Source of the DNA: Dichotomicrobium thermohalophilum
GTDB lineage: Bacteria > Pseudomonadota > Alphaproteobacteria > Rhizobiales > Rhodomicrobiaceae
NCBI RefSeq assembly: GCF_003550175.1
Contig: NZ_QXDF01000001.1
Coordinates: 1,822,501-1,886,500, forward strand
Length of the DNA: 64,000 bases
Direction: 5' to 3'
A program made the translations under genes and the position numbers. The notes beneath the pieces were generated by a model that was not told the DNA's origin, ran no database searches, and was given only the letters and a program-made list of their open reading frames with translations. Shown here piece by piece: positions 1-8,732 of this stretch; position 1 is the stretch's first letter, and the number at the start of each line of letters is the position of its first letter.

Positions 1-94
1 GGCCGCCCTCTTCCAGCATCGCGATGATCTTGCCGGTGATGTTGCGTTCGGTTGCGTCGGGCTTGATAATCGAAAGCGTCCGCTCGGTGGCCAT
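1..94 (-). CDS. ndk: nucleoside diphosphate kinase, N-terminal fragment
   Basis: Only the first 31 codons lie in the window; the gene continues beyond base 1. The translation begins [18 protein letters not shown], the characteristic first strand of Ndk containing the conserved IKPDA. Ndk transfers the gamma-phosphate between nucleoside tri- and diphosphates through a phosphohistidine, which lies outside the visible part. It is divergent from the ABC-F gene, with about 140 bp between the starts that must hold both promoters. The assignment rests on this short but very typical N-terminus. Confidence 0.9.
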   Translation of the reverse strand, partial: MATERTLSIIKPDATERNITGKIIAMLEEGG

Positions 95-233
95 ACTTTG
101 AATCCCTCATATTTCCGAATGTGATCTCGGGGCTGCTTATATCCGCCGCGCCCGCGTTGGACAAGGCCGCCGGCGTCGCATCGAGCAAACAAAAGCCTTG
201 CATTCGCCGGGCGCGTCTCAAACCTTCACAGCC

Positions 234-2144
234 ATGTTGCACATCAATGATCTCACCTACCGCATTGAGGGCCGACCGCTGTTCGAGGGGGCGACCGCGG
301 CGATCCCTAGTGGGCACAAGGTCGGCCTCGTCGGCCGCAACGGAGCTGGCAAATCCACGCTCCTGCGTCTGATCACCGGCGAGATCGCGCCGGATGAAGG
401 CAGCATCTCGATCCCGAAGAATGCGCGCATCGGCCAGGTCGCCCAGGAAGCGCCCGGCGGCCCGGAGAACCTGCTGGATACCGTGCTCGCGGCAGACACC
501 GAGCGCACGCGCCTGCTCGCCGAGGCCGAGACGGCGACCAACCCGGAGCGGATCAGCGAGATCCATCTGCGGCTCAACGACATCGACGCCCACGCCGCCC
601 CGGCGCGCGCCGCGACCATCCTCGCCGGCCTCGGGTTCGACGAGACGGCGCAAGCGCAGCCCTGCTCTGCCTTTTCGGGCGGCTGGCGGATGCGCGTGGC
701 GCTCGCCTCGGTGCTGTTCGCCGCGCCGGACCTGCTGCTGCTCGACGAGCCCACCAACTATCTCGACCTCGAAGGGGTGATGTGGCTGGAAAATTTCCTG
801 CGCAGCTACCCCCACACGGTCATCGTCGTCAGCCACGACCGCGACATCCTGAACAGTTCGATGGATGCGATCCTGCACCTCGAAAACCGCAAGCTGACGC
901 TCTATTCCGGCGGCTACGACAAGTTCGAGGAGACCCGGCGCGAACAGCAGCGGCTTCAGCTCAAGCTGAAGAAGAAGCAGGACGAGATGCGCCGGCACAT
1001 GGAAGCCTTTGTCGAGCGCTTTCGCGCAAAGGCCACCAAGGCCCGGCAGGCCCAGAGCCGGCTCAAGGCGCTCGCAAAAATGCAGCCGATCGCCGCGGCG
1101 GTAGAGGAACAGGTCACGCCGTTCCGCTTCCCCTCCCCCGCGCGCCCGCTCGGCAACCCGCTGATCCGCATTGAGAACGCCGCTGTCGGCTACGACCCTG
1201 ACAAGCCGGTGCTGCGCGAGTTGAACCTGCGGCTCGATGTCGACGACCGCATCGCGCTTTTGGGCGCCAATGGCAACGGCAAGAGCACGCTCGCCAAGCT
1301 GCTGGCGGGGCGGTTGGAGCCGACGGTGGGGCACCGACGCGCATCGAAGAAGCTGGAGACCGGCTTCTTCGCCCAGCATCAGATGGATGACCTCGACCCG
1401 GCGAAATCGCCCTACGACTACATTGCCACGCTGATGGACGACGCCACCGAGGCGCAAAAGCGCGCCAAGCTCGGCCAGCTCGGCTTCGGCGCGGACAAGG
1501 CGGACACGAAATGCGCGAACCTTTCCGGCGGGGAGAAGGCCCGGCTATTGATGGCACTCGCTGCGTTCGGCGCGCCCCACCTGCTGATCCTCGACGAGCC
1601 AACCAACCATCTGGACGTTGACAGCCGCGAGGCGCTGATCCAGGGGCTGAACGACTACGAAGGCGCGGTCATCCTCATCAGCCACGACCGGCACCTGATC
1701 GAGGCCTGCGCCGACCGGCTCTGGCTGGTGGCGGATGGCACGGCACAACCTTATGATGGCGACATCGCCAGCTATCGCGCGCAGGTCACCGGGCCACGCC
1801 CCACCGCCCCCGCGTCCGACCGCGCATCAGCAACCAACAGCCGCCGGAGCCGGGAGGAGGATCGCCGCGCCGCCGCCGCGCGCCGCGCCGAACTCGCCCC
1901 GCTGAAGAAAGCGATCAAACAGCACGAAGAGCGGATGGAGACGCTCCAGGCCAAGCTCGCCAAACTGGATGAAAAGCTGGCTGATCCCGCGCTCTACGAC
2001 GAAACGCCGGACAAGGCGCGCGACTTTGCACGCTTGCGCGGGGAGCTGGCCAAGGAACTGGAACAGGCGGAGGAGGACTGGCTCGCCGCCTCGGAAGAAT
2101 ATGAGACTGCGGCCACGATGGATGCGGCTACATCGTCGGCTTGA
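234..2144 (+). CDS. ABC-F family ATPase, YheS/Uup type
   Basis: This is a soluble duplicated ABC ATPase of about 636 residues without membrane segments. ABC-F proteins act on the ribosome (translation rescue or antibiotic protection) rather than in transport. The first domain has Walker [10 protein letters not shown] (about residues 34-42), signature FSGGWRMRV and Walker [13 protein letters not shown]. The second has [18 protein letters not shown] and [12 protein letters not shown]. Between them lies a charged linker rich in Lys, Arg and Gln (the ABC-F P-site tRNA interaction motif), and the C-terminus is a charged coiled coil. The length matches E. coli YheS. The start at [10 protein letters not shown] is preferred over an upstream ATG at 198, because ABC-F proteins begin directly with this strand. 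The 3' end overlaps the convergent acylphosphatase by 17 bp. Confidence 0.9.
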   Translation: MLHINDLTYRIEGRPLFEGATAAIPSGHKVGLVGRNGAGKSTLLRLITGEIAPDEGSISIPKNARIGQVAQEAPGGPENLLDTVLAADTERTRLLAEAETATNPERISEIHLRLNDIDAHAAPARAATILAGLGFDETAQAQPCSAFSGGWRMRVALASVLFAAPDLLLLDEPTNYLDLEGVMWLENFLRSYPHTVIVVSHDRDILNSSMDAILHLENRKLTLYSGGYDKFEETRREQQRLQLKLKKKQDEMRRHMEAFVERFRAKATKARQAQSRLKALAKMQPIAAAVEEQVTPFRFPSPARPLGNPLIRIENAAVGYDPDKPVLRELNLRLDVDDRIALLGANGNGKSTLAKLLAGRLEPTVGHRRASKKLETGFFAQHQMDDLDPAKSPYDYIATLMDDATEAQKRAKLGQLGFGADKADTKCANLSGGEKARLLMALAAFGAPHLLILDEPTNHLDVDSREALIQGLNDYEGAVILISHDRHLIEACADRLWLVADGTAQPYDGDIASYRAQVTGPRPTAPASDRASATNSRRSREEDRRAAAARRAELAPLKKAIKQHEERMETLQAKLAKLDEKLADPALYDETPDKARDFARLRGELAKELEQAEEDWLAASEEYETAATMDAATSSA

Positions 2145-2412
2145 CGCTGAAACCCTCTGGCACCTCGCCGCCTTCCGCCAGGATGTGCACATCATCGACG
2201 ATCGCTGCGCGCGGCCCGGAGCGGCATCGCTGGATCATCGCGTCGACATCCCGCTGCGCACCGGCGAACAGCGCTTCGACCGCGCCGTCCCGCATATTAC
2301 GCACCCAGCCCGAGAGCCCGAGCTCAGCCGCCTGCCGGCGCGTCCAGGCGCGAAAGCCGACGCCCTGCACGTCGCCGGTGATCCGCACATGCACGGTCCG
2401 TTGTTCAGCCAT
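2128..2412 (-). CDS. acyP: acylphosphatase
   Basis: A 94-residue cytosolic enzyme that hydrolyses acyl phosphates. The diagnostic motif [16 protein letters not shown] is present near residue 15-30, with the phosphate-binding loop and catalytic Arg. It is followed by [20 protein letters not shown], which holds the catalytic Asn. The start at [13 protein letters not shown] gives the normal family length; a longer frame upstream to 2493 would overlap the next gene and add a non-family extension. It lies in a minus-strand run with the gamma-glutamylcyclotransferase-like gene 16 bp upstream. Confidence 0.93.
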   Translation of the reverse strand: MAEQRTVHVRITGDVQGVGFRAWTRRQAAELGLSGWVRNMRDGAVEALFAGAQRDVDAMIQRCRSGPRAAIVDDVHILAEGGEVPEGFSVKPTM

Positions 2413-2428
2413 CAGCGCCTCTTTTTCG

Positions 2429-2923
2429 TTAGCGGGGAAAGCGCACCGGCCGCCGCCGCCCGATGTATTGCCGGCCCGGCCCTTGCGCGCCAAGCGGGCG
2501 GCGCGGCAACCAGCTCTCCAAATACGCGATATAGCCGCTGGGCAGCCCGAATTGCCGCGCGCCGGGGATGACGGCGCTCAAAAGGTAATTCGGCCGCGCG
2601 ACACCCGGCATGTGCCGACTGCCCGTATAGACGAACGCGCCGGCTTCACCCTCCTCCTGCGCAATGATGAGCCGGCGACGGAAATAGTTGCGCCAGCGGA
2701 CACCTTCATAGACATCCAACGCCTGAATGTGGCCGGGGTTGCACCACCACAGCACACCGTAGACAGCCTGATCCGCGTCCGGCCAGATCGACGCCGCGCC
2801 GCGCTTGTTGATGAGAAAGCGCCAGCCGTCGAGCCGCGCCGGTCCGATCGCGCGCGCGCCCGGGCAGCGCGCAGCCATCACGCGCGGATGCATGTTGGAG
2901 CCATAGGCGAAATACAGAATCAT
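2429..2923 (-). CDS. gamma-glutamylcyclotransferase-fold protein
   Basis: A 164-residue protein beginning [11 protein letters not shown]. The FAYGSN loop is the substrate-binding signature of the gamma-glutamylcyclotransferase / AIG2-like fold, which removes gamma-glutamyl groups as 5-oxoproline. The family's catalytic Glu is plausibly the Glu in the segment [14 protein letters not shown]. The C-terminus ([16 protein letters not shown]) is basic and probably disordered. The true substrate (gamma-glutamyl amino acid, glutathione or another amine) cannot be read from the sequence. Confidence 0.85.
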   Translation of the reverse strand: MILYFAYGSNMHPRVMAARCPGARAIGPARLDGWRFLINKRGAASIWPDADQAVYGVLWWCNPGHIQALDVYEGVRWRNYFRRRLIIAQEEGEAGAFVYTGSRHMPGVARPNYLLSAVIPGARQFGLPSGYIAYLESWLPRRPLGAQGPGRQYIGRRRPVRFPR

Positions 2924-2941
2924 GTCCGAATGGGCTGGAGC

Positions 2942-3577
2942 CTAGATTCCCAGCATCTGCTTCTTCTTGCGGTCGAACTCGTCTTGCGAGATCTCGCCTT
3001 CGTCGCGCTGCCGATGCAACTCGCGAAACGCGTCGCTGAAGCTCTCGACGCGCCCGCCCTGCCCGCCGGCCGACGGCGCGGCGTCGTCTTGGCTCACGCT
3101 CATATCGGCTGACCTACCTTCGACGCGCGGGTCAGGACCGAACCTGTTATCGCCCGCCTGACCAGGTACGGCGCCAAGATAGATGATTGGCCCGAAAGTG
3201 AGCACCAGCCCCAACAGGGTTAGCACCATCCCCTCCAGCCCACCACTTTGCGGCGCGGCATTCGAGATCGCGCTGCCCGCGGTCGACACGAGGTACAGCG
3301 GCACGATCCACCAGCCCGACACGCCCAGATCATGCAGCCGTTTGACAGAGGTCGCCAGCGAGATCCAGGTCGCCACGGCAAACGCGGCCACCATGATCAT
3401 GACCGCCGGAATATTCGCACCGTCCGCTGGCGGCCCCCCGCCTGGCCCCGTGGGTGTCACCAAACCAGCGAAAAAGCCGCCCACCACCACGACGATAAGC
3501 TGAACGAGAAAGGCCATCCACCAGCGGCCACGGCCGATGCGCCCATGAAACGTAAAGAGCCAGTTGGCGGACGTCAC
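2942..3577 (-). CDS. DUF805 membrane protein with C-terminal SHOCT domain
   Basis: A membrane protein of about 211 residues. The N-terminus NWLFTFHGRIGRGRWWMAF is the classic start of the DUF805 family. Four hydrophobic segments follow, with LVQLIVVVVGGFF, the Ala/Val-rich second helix, the YLVSTAGSAIS region, and LTLLGLVLTFGPIIYLG. The last 35 residues, FSDAFRELHRQRDEGEISQDEFDRKKKQML, form a SHOCT (short C-terminal) helix pair. The GTG at 3577 is preferred over the ATG at 3628, because a GAG-rich ribosome site precedes it and the family normally begins at the NWLF segment. Function is unknown; such fusions are regarded as inner-membrane proteins of uncertain role. Confidence 0.75.
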   Translation of the reverse strand: MTSANWLFTFHGRIGRGRWWMAFLVQLIVVVVGGFFAGLVTPTGPGGGPPADGANIPAVMIMVAAFAVATWISLATSVKRLHDLGVSGWWIVPLYLVSTAGSAISNAAPQSGGLEGMVLTLLGLVLTFGPIIYLGAVPGQAGDNRFGPDPRVEGRSADMSVSQDDAAPSAGGQGGRVESFSDAFRELHRQRDEGEISQDEFDRKKKQMLGI

Positions 3578-3636
3578 CTCACCCTCGCTTTCCTGAAGCC
3601 GGCAACCAAGCCGCCAGTCTGACGGCAATCGGCCTG

Positions 3637-5655
3637 CTATTCAAACTCCATGATCACGTCGTCGACCGCGAGGCTGTCACCGGGCTGGACATTGACTTTC
3701 GCAACTACCGTGTCGCGCTCTGCCCGCAGGATGTTCTCCATCTTCATCGCCTCGACCGCGCAGAGCCGCTCGCCGGCCTTGACCTCCTGGCCTTCGGTCA
3801 CATCGATTGACACGACCAGTCCGGGCATCGGGCACAACAGCATCTTGGAGGTGTCGGGCGCCTCCCGCACCGGCATCAGCGCGGCCAGTTCCGCCTCCCG
3901 CTCTGTGAAAACGTAGGACGGCAGCCGGATGCCGCGATATGTCAATTCATAACCATTGAGCAAGGGGCGAAGTTGCACCGCGACGGCGCTGCCGTCGATC
4001 TCGCCCTGCCAGACCGGATTGCCGGGCCACCAGTCTGACGTGACTTCGACCGTGCGCCGGACCACGCCGGCAGCATCCAGCACGTCGATCACGGCATGCC
4101 CATCCTCGTGCTTGCGCACCGCCAGCTTCTCGCTCACCCCACCAATATCGGCGACGCGCACCGGCGCGAACTGCACGTCGCGCCCGCTCATCTGCCCGGA
4201 TATCTGGCGGCGGCGGCGGTTGCTCAGGTCGTCGATGAACACCGCGGCGATGGCCAGCGTCTCGCGCTCATCGGCATCCGGTTCACGCGGCGCGAAGCCG
4301 TCCGGGTACTCTTCGGCGATGAAGCCGGTCGAAAGATCGCCTGCGCGCCATTTCTCGTTCTGCATGATGGCGCTGAGGAACGGCACGTTATGCTCGATTC
4401 CGTCGATGAAGAAGTTGTCCAGCGCCCAGGCCATATGGTCGATCGCGGCAAGACGGTCGGGCCCGTGCGTGCACAGCTTGGCGATCATCGGATCGTAGAA
4501 CATCGAGATTTCGCCGCCTTCCTCGACGCCCGTGTCAACGCGGATGGTGCGGCCCTGCCGCTCGCCCACCTCCGGTTCCCGGTAATGGACCAGCCGCCCG
4601 ATAGAGGGCAGGAAATTGCGGTTCGGGTCTTCCGCATAGATGCGACTCTCGACAGCCCAGCCGTTCAGCCGGATCTCACCCTGTGTCAGAGGGAGTGGCT
4701 CGCCCGCGGCCACGCGGATCATCTGCTCCACGATGTCGATGCCGGTGACCAGCTCCGTCACCGGATGCTCGACCTGCAGGCGCGTATTCATCTCCAGGAA
4801 GTAGAAGTTCCGGTCCGGGTCGACGATGAACTCGACCGTGCCGGCGCTGACATAATCCACCGCGCGGGCCAGCGCCACGGCCTGTGCGCCCATCTTCTCG
4901 CGCGTGCCCGGGTCCAGGAAGGGGCTGGGCGCCTCCTCGACGACTTTTTGATTACGCCGCTGGATGGAACATTCGCGCTCGCCAAGATGAATGACGTTGC
5001 CGTGGCCGTCGGCCAGCACCTGAATCTCGATATGGCGGGGGCGCTCGACGAACTTCTCGATGAATACGCGGTCGTCGCCGAAGCTCGATTTCGCCTCCGA
5101 CATGGACGAGACGAATCCTTCCGCTACCTCTTCGGCGCTGCGGCATACGCGCATCCCCTTGCCGCCGCCACCGGCGGAGGCCTTGATGATCACCGGAAAG
5201 CCGATATCGGCTGCGATGCGCCCGGCCTCGTCCGGGTCGTCGATCACTGCCATAACGCCCGGCACCGTATTCACGCCCGCCTCGGCGGCAAACTTCTTCG
5301 ACTCGATCTTGTCGCCCATCACCTCGATGGCCTTGATGTTCGGGCCGATGAAGGTGATGCCTGCGTCCTGCAACGCGCGGGCAAAGGCGGGGTTCTCCGA
5401 CAGGAAGCCGAAACCGGGATGGATTGCCTGCGCCCCGGTGTCCTTCGCCGCCTTAATGATCTTTTCGATGTCAAGATAGGATTCGGCGGCCGGCGCCGGG
5501 CCGAGATGCACTGCCTCATCTGCCATATCCACGTGCACGGCATCGTTATCCGCATCGGAATATACCGCGACCGTCTTGATCCCCATACGGCGCGCAGTCT
5601 TGATGACGCGGCAAGCGATCTCGCCGCGGTTGGCGATGAGGATTTTGTCGAACAT
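3637..5655 (-). CDS. pccA: propionyl-CoA carboxylase, biotin carboxylase/carrier subunit
   Basis: A 672-residue alpha subunit that carboxylates biotin with ATP and bicarbonate for propionyl-CoA conversion to methylmalonyl-CoA. The biotin carboxylase N-domain begins MFDKILIANRGEIACRVI, the ATP-grasp glycine loop GGGGKGMRV lies near residue 165, and EMNTRLQVEHPVTE is the carboxylase signature. A linker (BT-like) region follows. The C-terminal biotinyl domain carries EAMKMEN with the acceptor Lys at residue 638. The length and single-chain BC-BCCP arrangement fit PccA or MccA rather than the separate AccC. The beta subunit is not in the window, so substrate preference (propionyl- versus methylcrotonyl- or acetyl-CoA) is inferred from overall resemblance. 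Confidence 0.88.
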   Translation of the reverse strand: MFDKILIANRGEIACRVIKTARRMGIKTVAVYSDADNDAVHVDMADEAVHLGPAPAAESYLDIEKIIKAAKDTGAQAIHPGFGFLSENPAFARALQDAGITFIGPNIKAIEVMGDKIESKKFAAEAGVNTVPGVMAVIDDPDEAGRIAADIGFPVIIKASAGGGGKGMRVCRSAEEVAEGFVSSMSEAKSSFGDDRVFIEKFVERPRHIEIQVLADGHGNVIHLGERECSIQRRNQKVVEEAPSPFLDPGTREKMGAQAVALARAVDYVSAGTVEFIVDPDRNFYFLEMNTRLQVEHPVTELVTGIDIVEQMIRVAAGEPLPLTQGEIRLNGWAVESRIYAEDPNRNFLPSIGRLVHYREPEVGERQGRTIRVDTGVEEGGEISMFYDPMIAKLCTHGPDRLAAIDHMAWALDNFFIDGIEHNVPFLSAIMQNEKWRAGDLSTGFIAEEYPDGFAPREPDADERETLAIAAVFIDDLSNRRRRQISGQMSGRDVQFAPVRVADIGGVSEKLAVRKHEDGHAVIDVLDAAGVVRRTVEVTSDWWPGNPVWQGEIDGSAVAVQLRPLLNGYELTYRGIRLPSYVFTEREAELAALMPVREAPDTSKMLLCPMPGLVVSIDVTEGQEVKAGERLCAVEAMKMENILRAERDTVVAKVNVQPGDSLAVDDVIMEFE

Positions 5656-5747
5656 GCAGGCGGTCTCCTGAAACAGGATCGGCTTCTTATCGGCGTGGTG
5701 TTTTTAGCCCGCGCCCCGCGCGCGGTAAACCATGTGTGCGAGAAACG

Positions 5748-6104
5748 TCAGTCAGCGGCTTCCTCTTTCGCCTCCTCCTCGCGCAGACTCATGATGTAGG
5801 CGGATATATCGGCCAGCTCGTCACGCGTGAACTGGATCGTCGGCATCGCGGGATGCGGCGACAGCACATAGGCCTCGATCTTCTCGCGGGTCATGCCGGA
5901 GCGATTCGCAACCGCGGGGAAGCCGGGCACGTCGGCCAGCACCGTGCCAGTGTCATCCGGGGCGACCTGATGGCAGTTGACGCACAGTTTCTGGGCAAGC
6001 CGCTCGCCATTGGCGACGTCGAGCTTTTCCAGCGGTTGCGCCGAAGCGGATGCGGCGGCGAACAGCATCAGGGCAACTGACAGGCACACGCTCAAGGCTG
6101 GCAT
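5748..6104 (-). CDS. exported monohaem cytochrome c, small
   Basis: A 118-residue protein with a Sec signal peptide (MPALSVCLSVALMLFAAASASA). A single CVNCH haem attachment site lies at residues 41-45, and a probable axial Met at about 87 in HPAMPTIQF. The helical C-terminal segment ELADISAYIMSL is typical of class I cytochromes, and the tail EEEAKEEAAD is acidic. It probably acts as a periplasmic electron carrier. No partner oxidase or dehydrogenase is adjacent, so the redox partner is unknown. It sits between pccA and a methyltransferase on the same strand. Confidence 0.85.
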   Translation of the reverse strand: MPALSVCLSVALMLFAAASASAQPLEKLDVANGERLAQKLCVNCHQVAPDDTGTVLADVPGFPAVANRSGMTREKIEAYVLSPHPAMPTIQFTRDELADISAYIMSLREEEAKEEAAD

Positions 6105-6189
6105 TTATCACTCCCATCTGGCCGGTCTTTATTGGCCAGACGATAACGGGGTGAAGCGGTGTGCGCCAGCCCGCAATTCACCTCGGGCG

Positions 6190-6891
6190 CTAATCAGGCT
6201 TGCGATAGAGCGCGCGGAAATGGGGCGAGCCGCCGCCTTCGGCATCCAGATACTCGAAGCTCACCATTTCCAGCGTGCCGGCCAGCACGTCCAGTTCGTG
6301 GCGCTGCAGAGGCCATGGCGGTGTCTCGCCCTCCGGCGGACCGTCCGTCGCCTTGGTAATGACAAGGAGGTGGCCGCCGGGTTTCAAGAAGTCCGGCAAC
6401 CGCGCGATTGCTGGCGCACGCATCGACTGGCGCAGCGCCTGCAGCGTGTACACCTCGCAAACAAGATCGAACGCATCGCGCCAGGCCGCCGGCGGGGGAT
6501 CCATAAGGTTGTGTACGGCCCATTCGATATTCGGGTGCGGAAAGCGTTTTGCGGCCCATTCCACCGCCTCACCCGAGATGTCGAAGGCCGTAACGCGGAA
6601 ACCGGCTTCAGCCAATGCGTTCGCGTTGTCCCCCAGCCCCGCGCCGACATCGAGCACGCACCCACGCGGCGCATCCCGAGGCAGTGCGGCCAGCCATTCG
6701 GCCAGCTCAGGGCGCACCTTCTGGTGGCCCCAGGGGACCATCGCGGGGTCACCATCAGCGCCGCGATAGACAGCGTCGAACCAGCCGAGCGGTCTCCCGG
6801 CGCTCTCGCACTCCGCGCGGAGCTGGTCGGCCACTGCCTTTCCATGCGCGCGCCGCGTCTCGAAATTCTCCGGCTGTTCGGCTTCGCTCAC
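6190..6891 (-). CDS. class I SAM-dependent methyltransferase
   Basis: A protein of about 233 residues. Motif I of the Rossmann SAM-binding fold is VLDVGAGLGDNANALAEAGF, followed by the acidic loop TAFDISGEAVEWAAKRF. A later strand is FDLVCEVYTLQALR and another is FLKPGGHLLVITKA, so the core fold is complete. A GTG at 6891 overlaps the upstream holC stop as GTGA, which makes translational coupling likely; this start is preferred over another GTG at 6906. The substrate is unknown. Confidence 0.8.
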   Translation of the reverse strand: MSEAEQPENFETRRAHGKAVADQLRAECESAGRPLGWFDAVYRGADGDPAMVPWGHQKVRPELAEWLAALPRDAPRGCVLDVGAGLGDNANALAEAGFRVTAFDISGEAVEWAAKRFPHPNIEWAVHNLMDPPPAAWRDAFDLVCEVYTLQALRQSMRAPAIARLPDFLKPGGHLLVITKATDGPPEGETPPWPLQRHELDVLAGTLEMVSFEYLDAEGGGSPHFRALYRKPD

Positions 6892-7337
6892 GCCTTCTTC
6901 TCCCACTTTCCGGTTTCGGTCTGCTGCCAGTAGGTCACATCATGGCCCGCCGCCTTCGCTGATTTCCAGCTTTGCCGGGCCGCGGCCACCGCGCTCTCGT
7001 CGCCGCCGTCAAACAGCAAAACCACGCGTGTATACTGGCTGGCATCGGGCAGCGCGGCCCCCTCGACGACGAAGCGCACCTGCGCGCTGTTCGGGTTCGT
7101 CGTGTCCGGCGTCAACACGATGGGATTCCGCGGCGCCTCCCGTTCGCTCGCCAGCCCGTGCGGGAGGAAAGAGTCCTCGCGATACGTCCATAGATGGCCG
7201 TCGAGCGCCTCGGCATACTCTTGCGAAGCCGTCTGCACGACCGCGCGCCAGCCCCGCTCCAAGGTCTTTTCAAGCAGCACAGGGAGCACGCGTTCCAGCG
7301 GTTGACGCTCCAGATGATAGAACAACACCTCCGCCAT
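6888..7337 (-). CDS. holC: DNA polymerase III chi subunit
   Basis: A 149-residue accessory clamp-loader subunit that links the replisome to single-strand binding protein. The opening MAEVLFYHLERQPLERVLPVLLEKTLERGWRAVV is the HolC N-terminus: first strand, then the chi helix and the segment that contacts psi or SSB. LWTYREDSFLPHG is the other family hallmark. The ATG sits one base after the der stop, so the two genes are probably coupled. A longer reading to 7412 would overlap der and is rejected. No holD is present, as usual in alphaproteobacteria. Confidence 0.9.
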   Translation of the reverse strand: MAEVLFYHLERQPLERVLPVLLEKTLERGWRAVVQTASQEYAEALDGHLWTYREDSFLPHGLASEREAPRNPIVLTPDTTNPNSAQVRFVVEGAALPDASQYTRVVLLFDGGDESAVAAARQSWKSAKAAGHDVTYWQQTETGKWEKKA

Positions 7338-7338
7338 T

Positions 7339-8691
7339 TCAGTCTTCCTGATAGGGGTTCTTGCCCTTGCGAAGGAACAGGCGCACCGGCACGCCCCACA
7401 AATCGAACGCATCGCGCAAGCTGTTGATCAGGTAGCGCTCGTAGGACGCCGGCACGGCCTCCGGCCGGGAGCAGAAAACCACGAAGCGCGGCGGACGCGC
7501 GCCCGGCTGGGTGATATACCGCAACTTCAGGCGCCGCCCGCCCGGCGCGGGGGGCGGGTGTGCATCGACCACCTCGGAGAGCCAGCGGTTGAGCTTTCCA
7601 GTGCCGAAGCGTGCGTTCCAGAGCTCATACGCCTTGCCGACCTGAGCCATCAACTGGTTCAGCCCGCGCCCTGTCAGCGCGCTTATCGCCACCATCGGCA
7701 CACCCTTGATCTGCGGCAGCAAGCGGTCGATCTCGGCCCGGAATTCCTGCCGCTTCGCGTCCTTGTCGCGAACGAGATCCCATTTGTTGATGGCGATAAC
7801 CATCGCCCGGCCTTCATCGGCGGCTAACGCGGCGATGTGCAAGTCCTGCTTTTCCAGAGCGCGGTCCGCCTCCAGCAACACGATCACGACTTCGGCAAAA
7901 CGGATCGCCCGCAACGCATCGCTGACCGAGAGCTTCTCGGCCTCCTCGTGAACGCGCGCGCGGCGGCGCAGCCCGGCGGTGTCGTAAAGTTTAAAGGCCT
8001 GGTCGCCCCAGGTCAGGTCGATGGCGATAGCGTCACGGGTGAGGCCCGGCTCGGGTCCGGTGATGGCACGTTCTTCGCCAGCGAGGCGGTTGAAGAGTGT
8101 CGACTTGCCGGCATTGGGCCGCCCGATGATCGCCACGCGTATGGGCCGCTCTTCCGCCTCTGCTGCCTCGGCCTCGGCTATGCCTGCTCTCAGCAGGGCC
8201 TCCGCCTCCGTCTCCAGGCGGTCATGGAGATCGCCAATGCCCTCCCCGTGCTCCGCCGAGATGGCGACCGGGTCGCCGAGACCAAGGCTGTAGGCTTCGT
8301 ACACACCGGACTCGCCCGCGCTGCCCTCCGCTTTGTTGGCAACCAGGATCACCGGGTGCCCCGACTGTCGCGCAATATCAGCGAACATCTCATCGACGGG
8401 TGTCACGCCAACGCGCGCGTCGATGACGAACAGAACGATATCGGCTTCGGCGATGGCGCGCTCGCTCTGGACGCGCATGCGCTCTGCGATGCTCCCCGCT
8501 TCGGCATCCTCCAGCCCGGCGGTGTCGATTAGCGTGGCGGGCTGTCCGGCGACCTCAAAAGCACCCTCGCGGCGGTCGCGGGTCAGCCCCGGCATGGGCG
8601 CCACGAGCGCGAGCTTGCGCCCGGTCAGACGATTGAAAAGGGTCGATTTGCCGACATTGGGCCGGCCGACGATGGCGACTTTCAGGGTCAT
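7339..8691 (-). CDS. der: ribosome assembly GTPase Der (EngA)
   Basis: A 450-residue double GTPase needed for maturation of the 50S subunit. The first G domain starts KVAIVGRPNVGKSTLFNRL, with DTAGLED and NKAE. The second has VAIIGRPNAGKSTLFNRL, DTAGLRRRARV and NKWD. The C-terminal KH-like domain spans roughly residues 355-440 and contains the family motif KLRYITQPGARPPRFVVF. The gene stands in the order panB, yfgM-like, bamB, der, and is followed immediately by holC. Confidence 0.97.
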   Translation of the reverse strand: MTLKVAIVGRPNVGKSTLFNRLTGRKLALVAPMPGLTRDRREGAFEVAGQPATLIDTAGLEDAEAGSIAERMRVQSERAIAEADIVLFVIDARVGVTPVDEMFADIARQSGHPVILVANKAEGSAGESGVYEAYSLGLGDPVAISAEHGEGIGDLHDRLETEAEALLRAGIAEAEAAEAEERPIRVAIIGRPNAGKSTLFNRLAGEERAITGPEPGLTRDAIAIDLTWGDQAFKLYDTAGLRRRARVHEEAEKLSVSDALRAIRFAEVVIVLLEADRALEKQDLHIAALAADEGRAMVIAINKWDLVRDKDAKRQEFRAEIDRLLPQIKGVPMVAISALTGRGLNQLMAQVGKAYELWNARFGTGKLNRWLSEVVDAHPPPAPGGRRLKLRYITQPGARPPRFVVFCSRPEAVPASYERYLINSLRDAFDLWGVPVRLFLRKGKNPYQED

Positions 8692-8732
8692 ACGCGGCGA
8701 CGGCGGGCACGTGCGCCAGGCACGCGACCTCG

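Noticed and set aside
4096-5799. 567-codon plus-strand open frame opposite pccA
   Set aside because: The opposite strand encodes a full-length biotin carboxylase subunit with intact motifs, so this frame is its antisense shadow.
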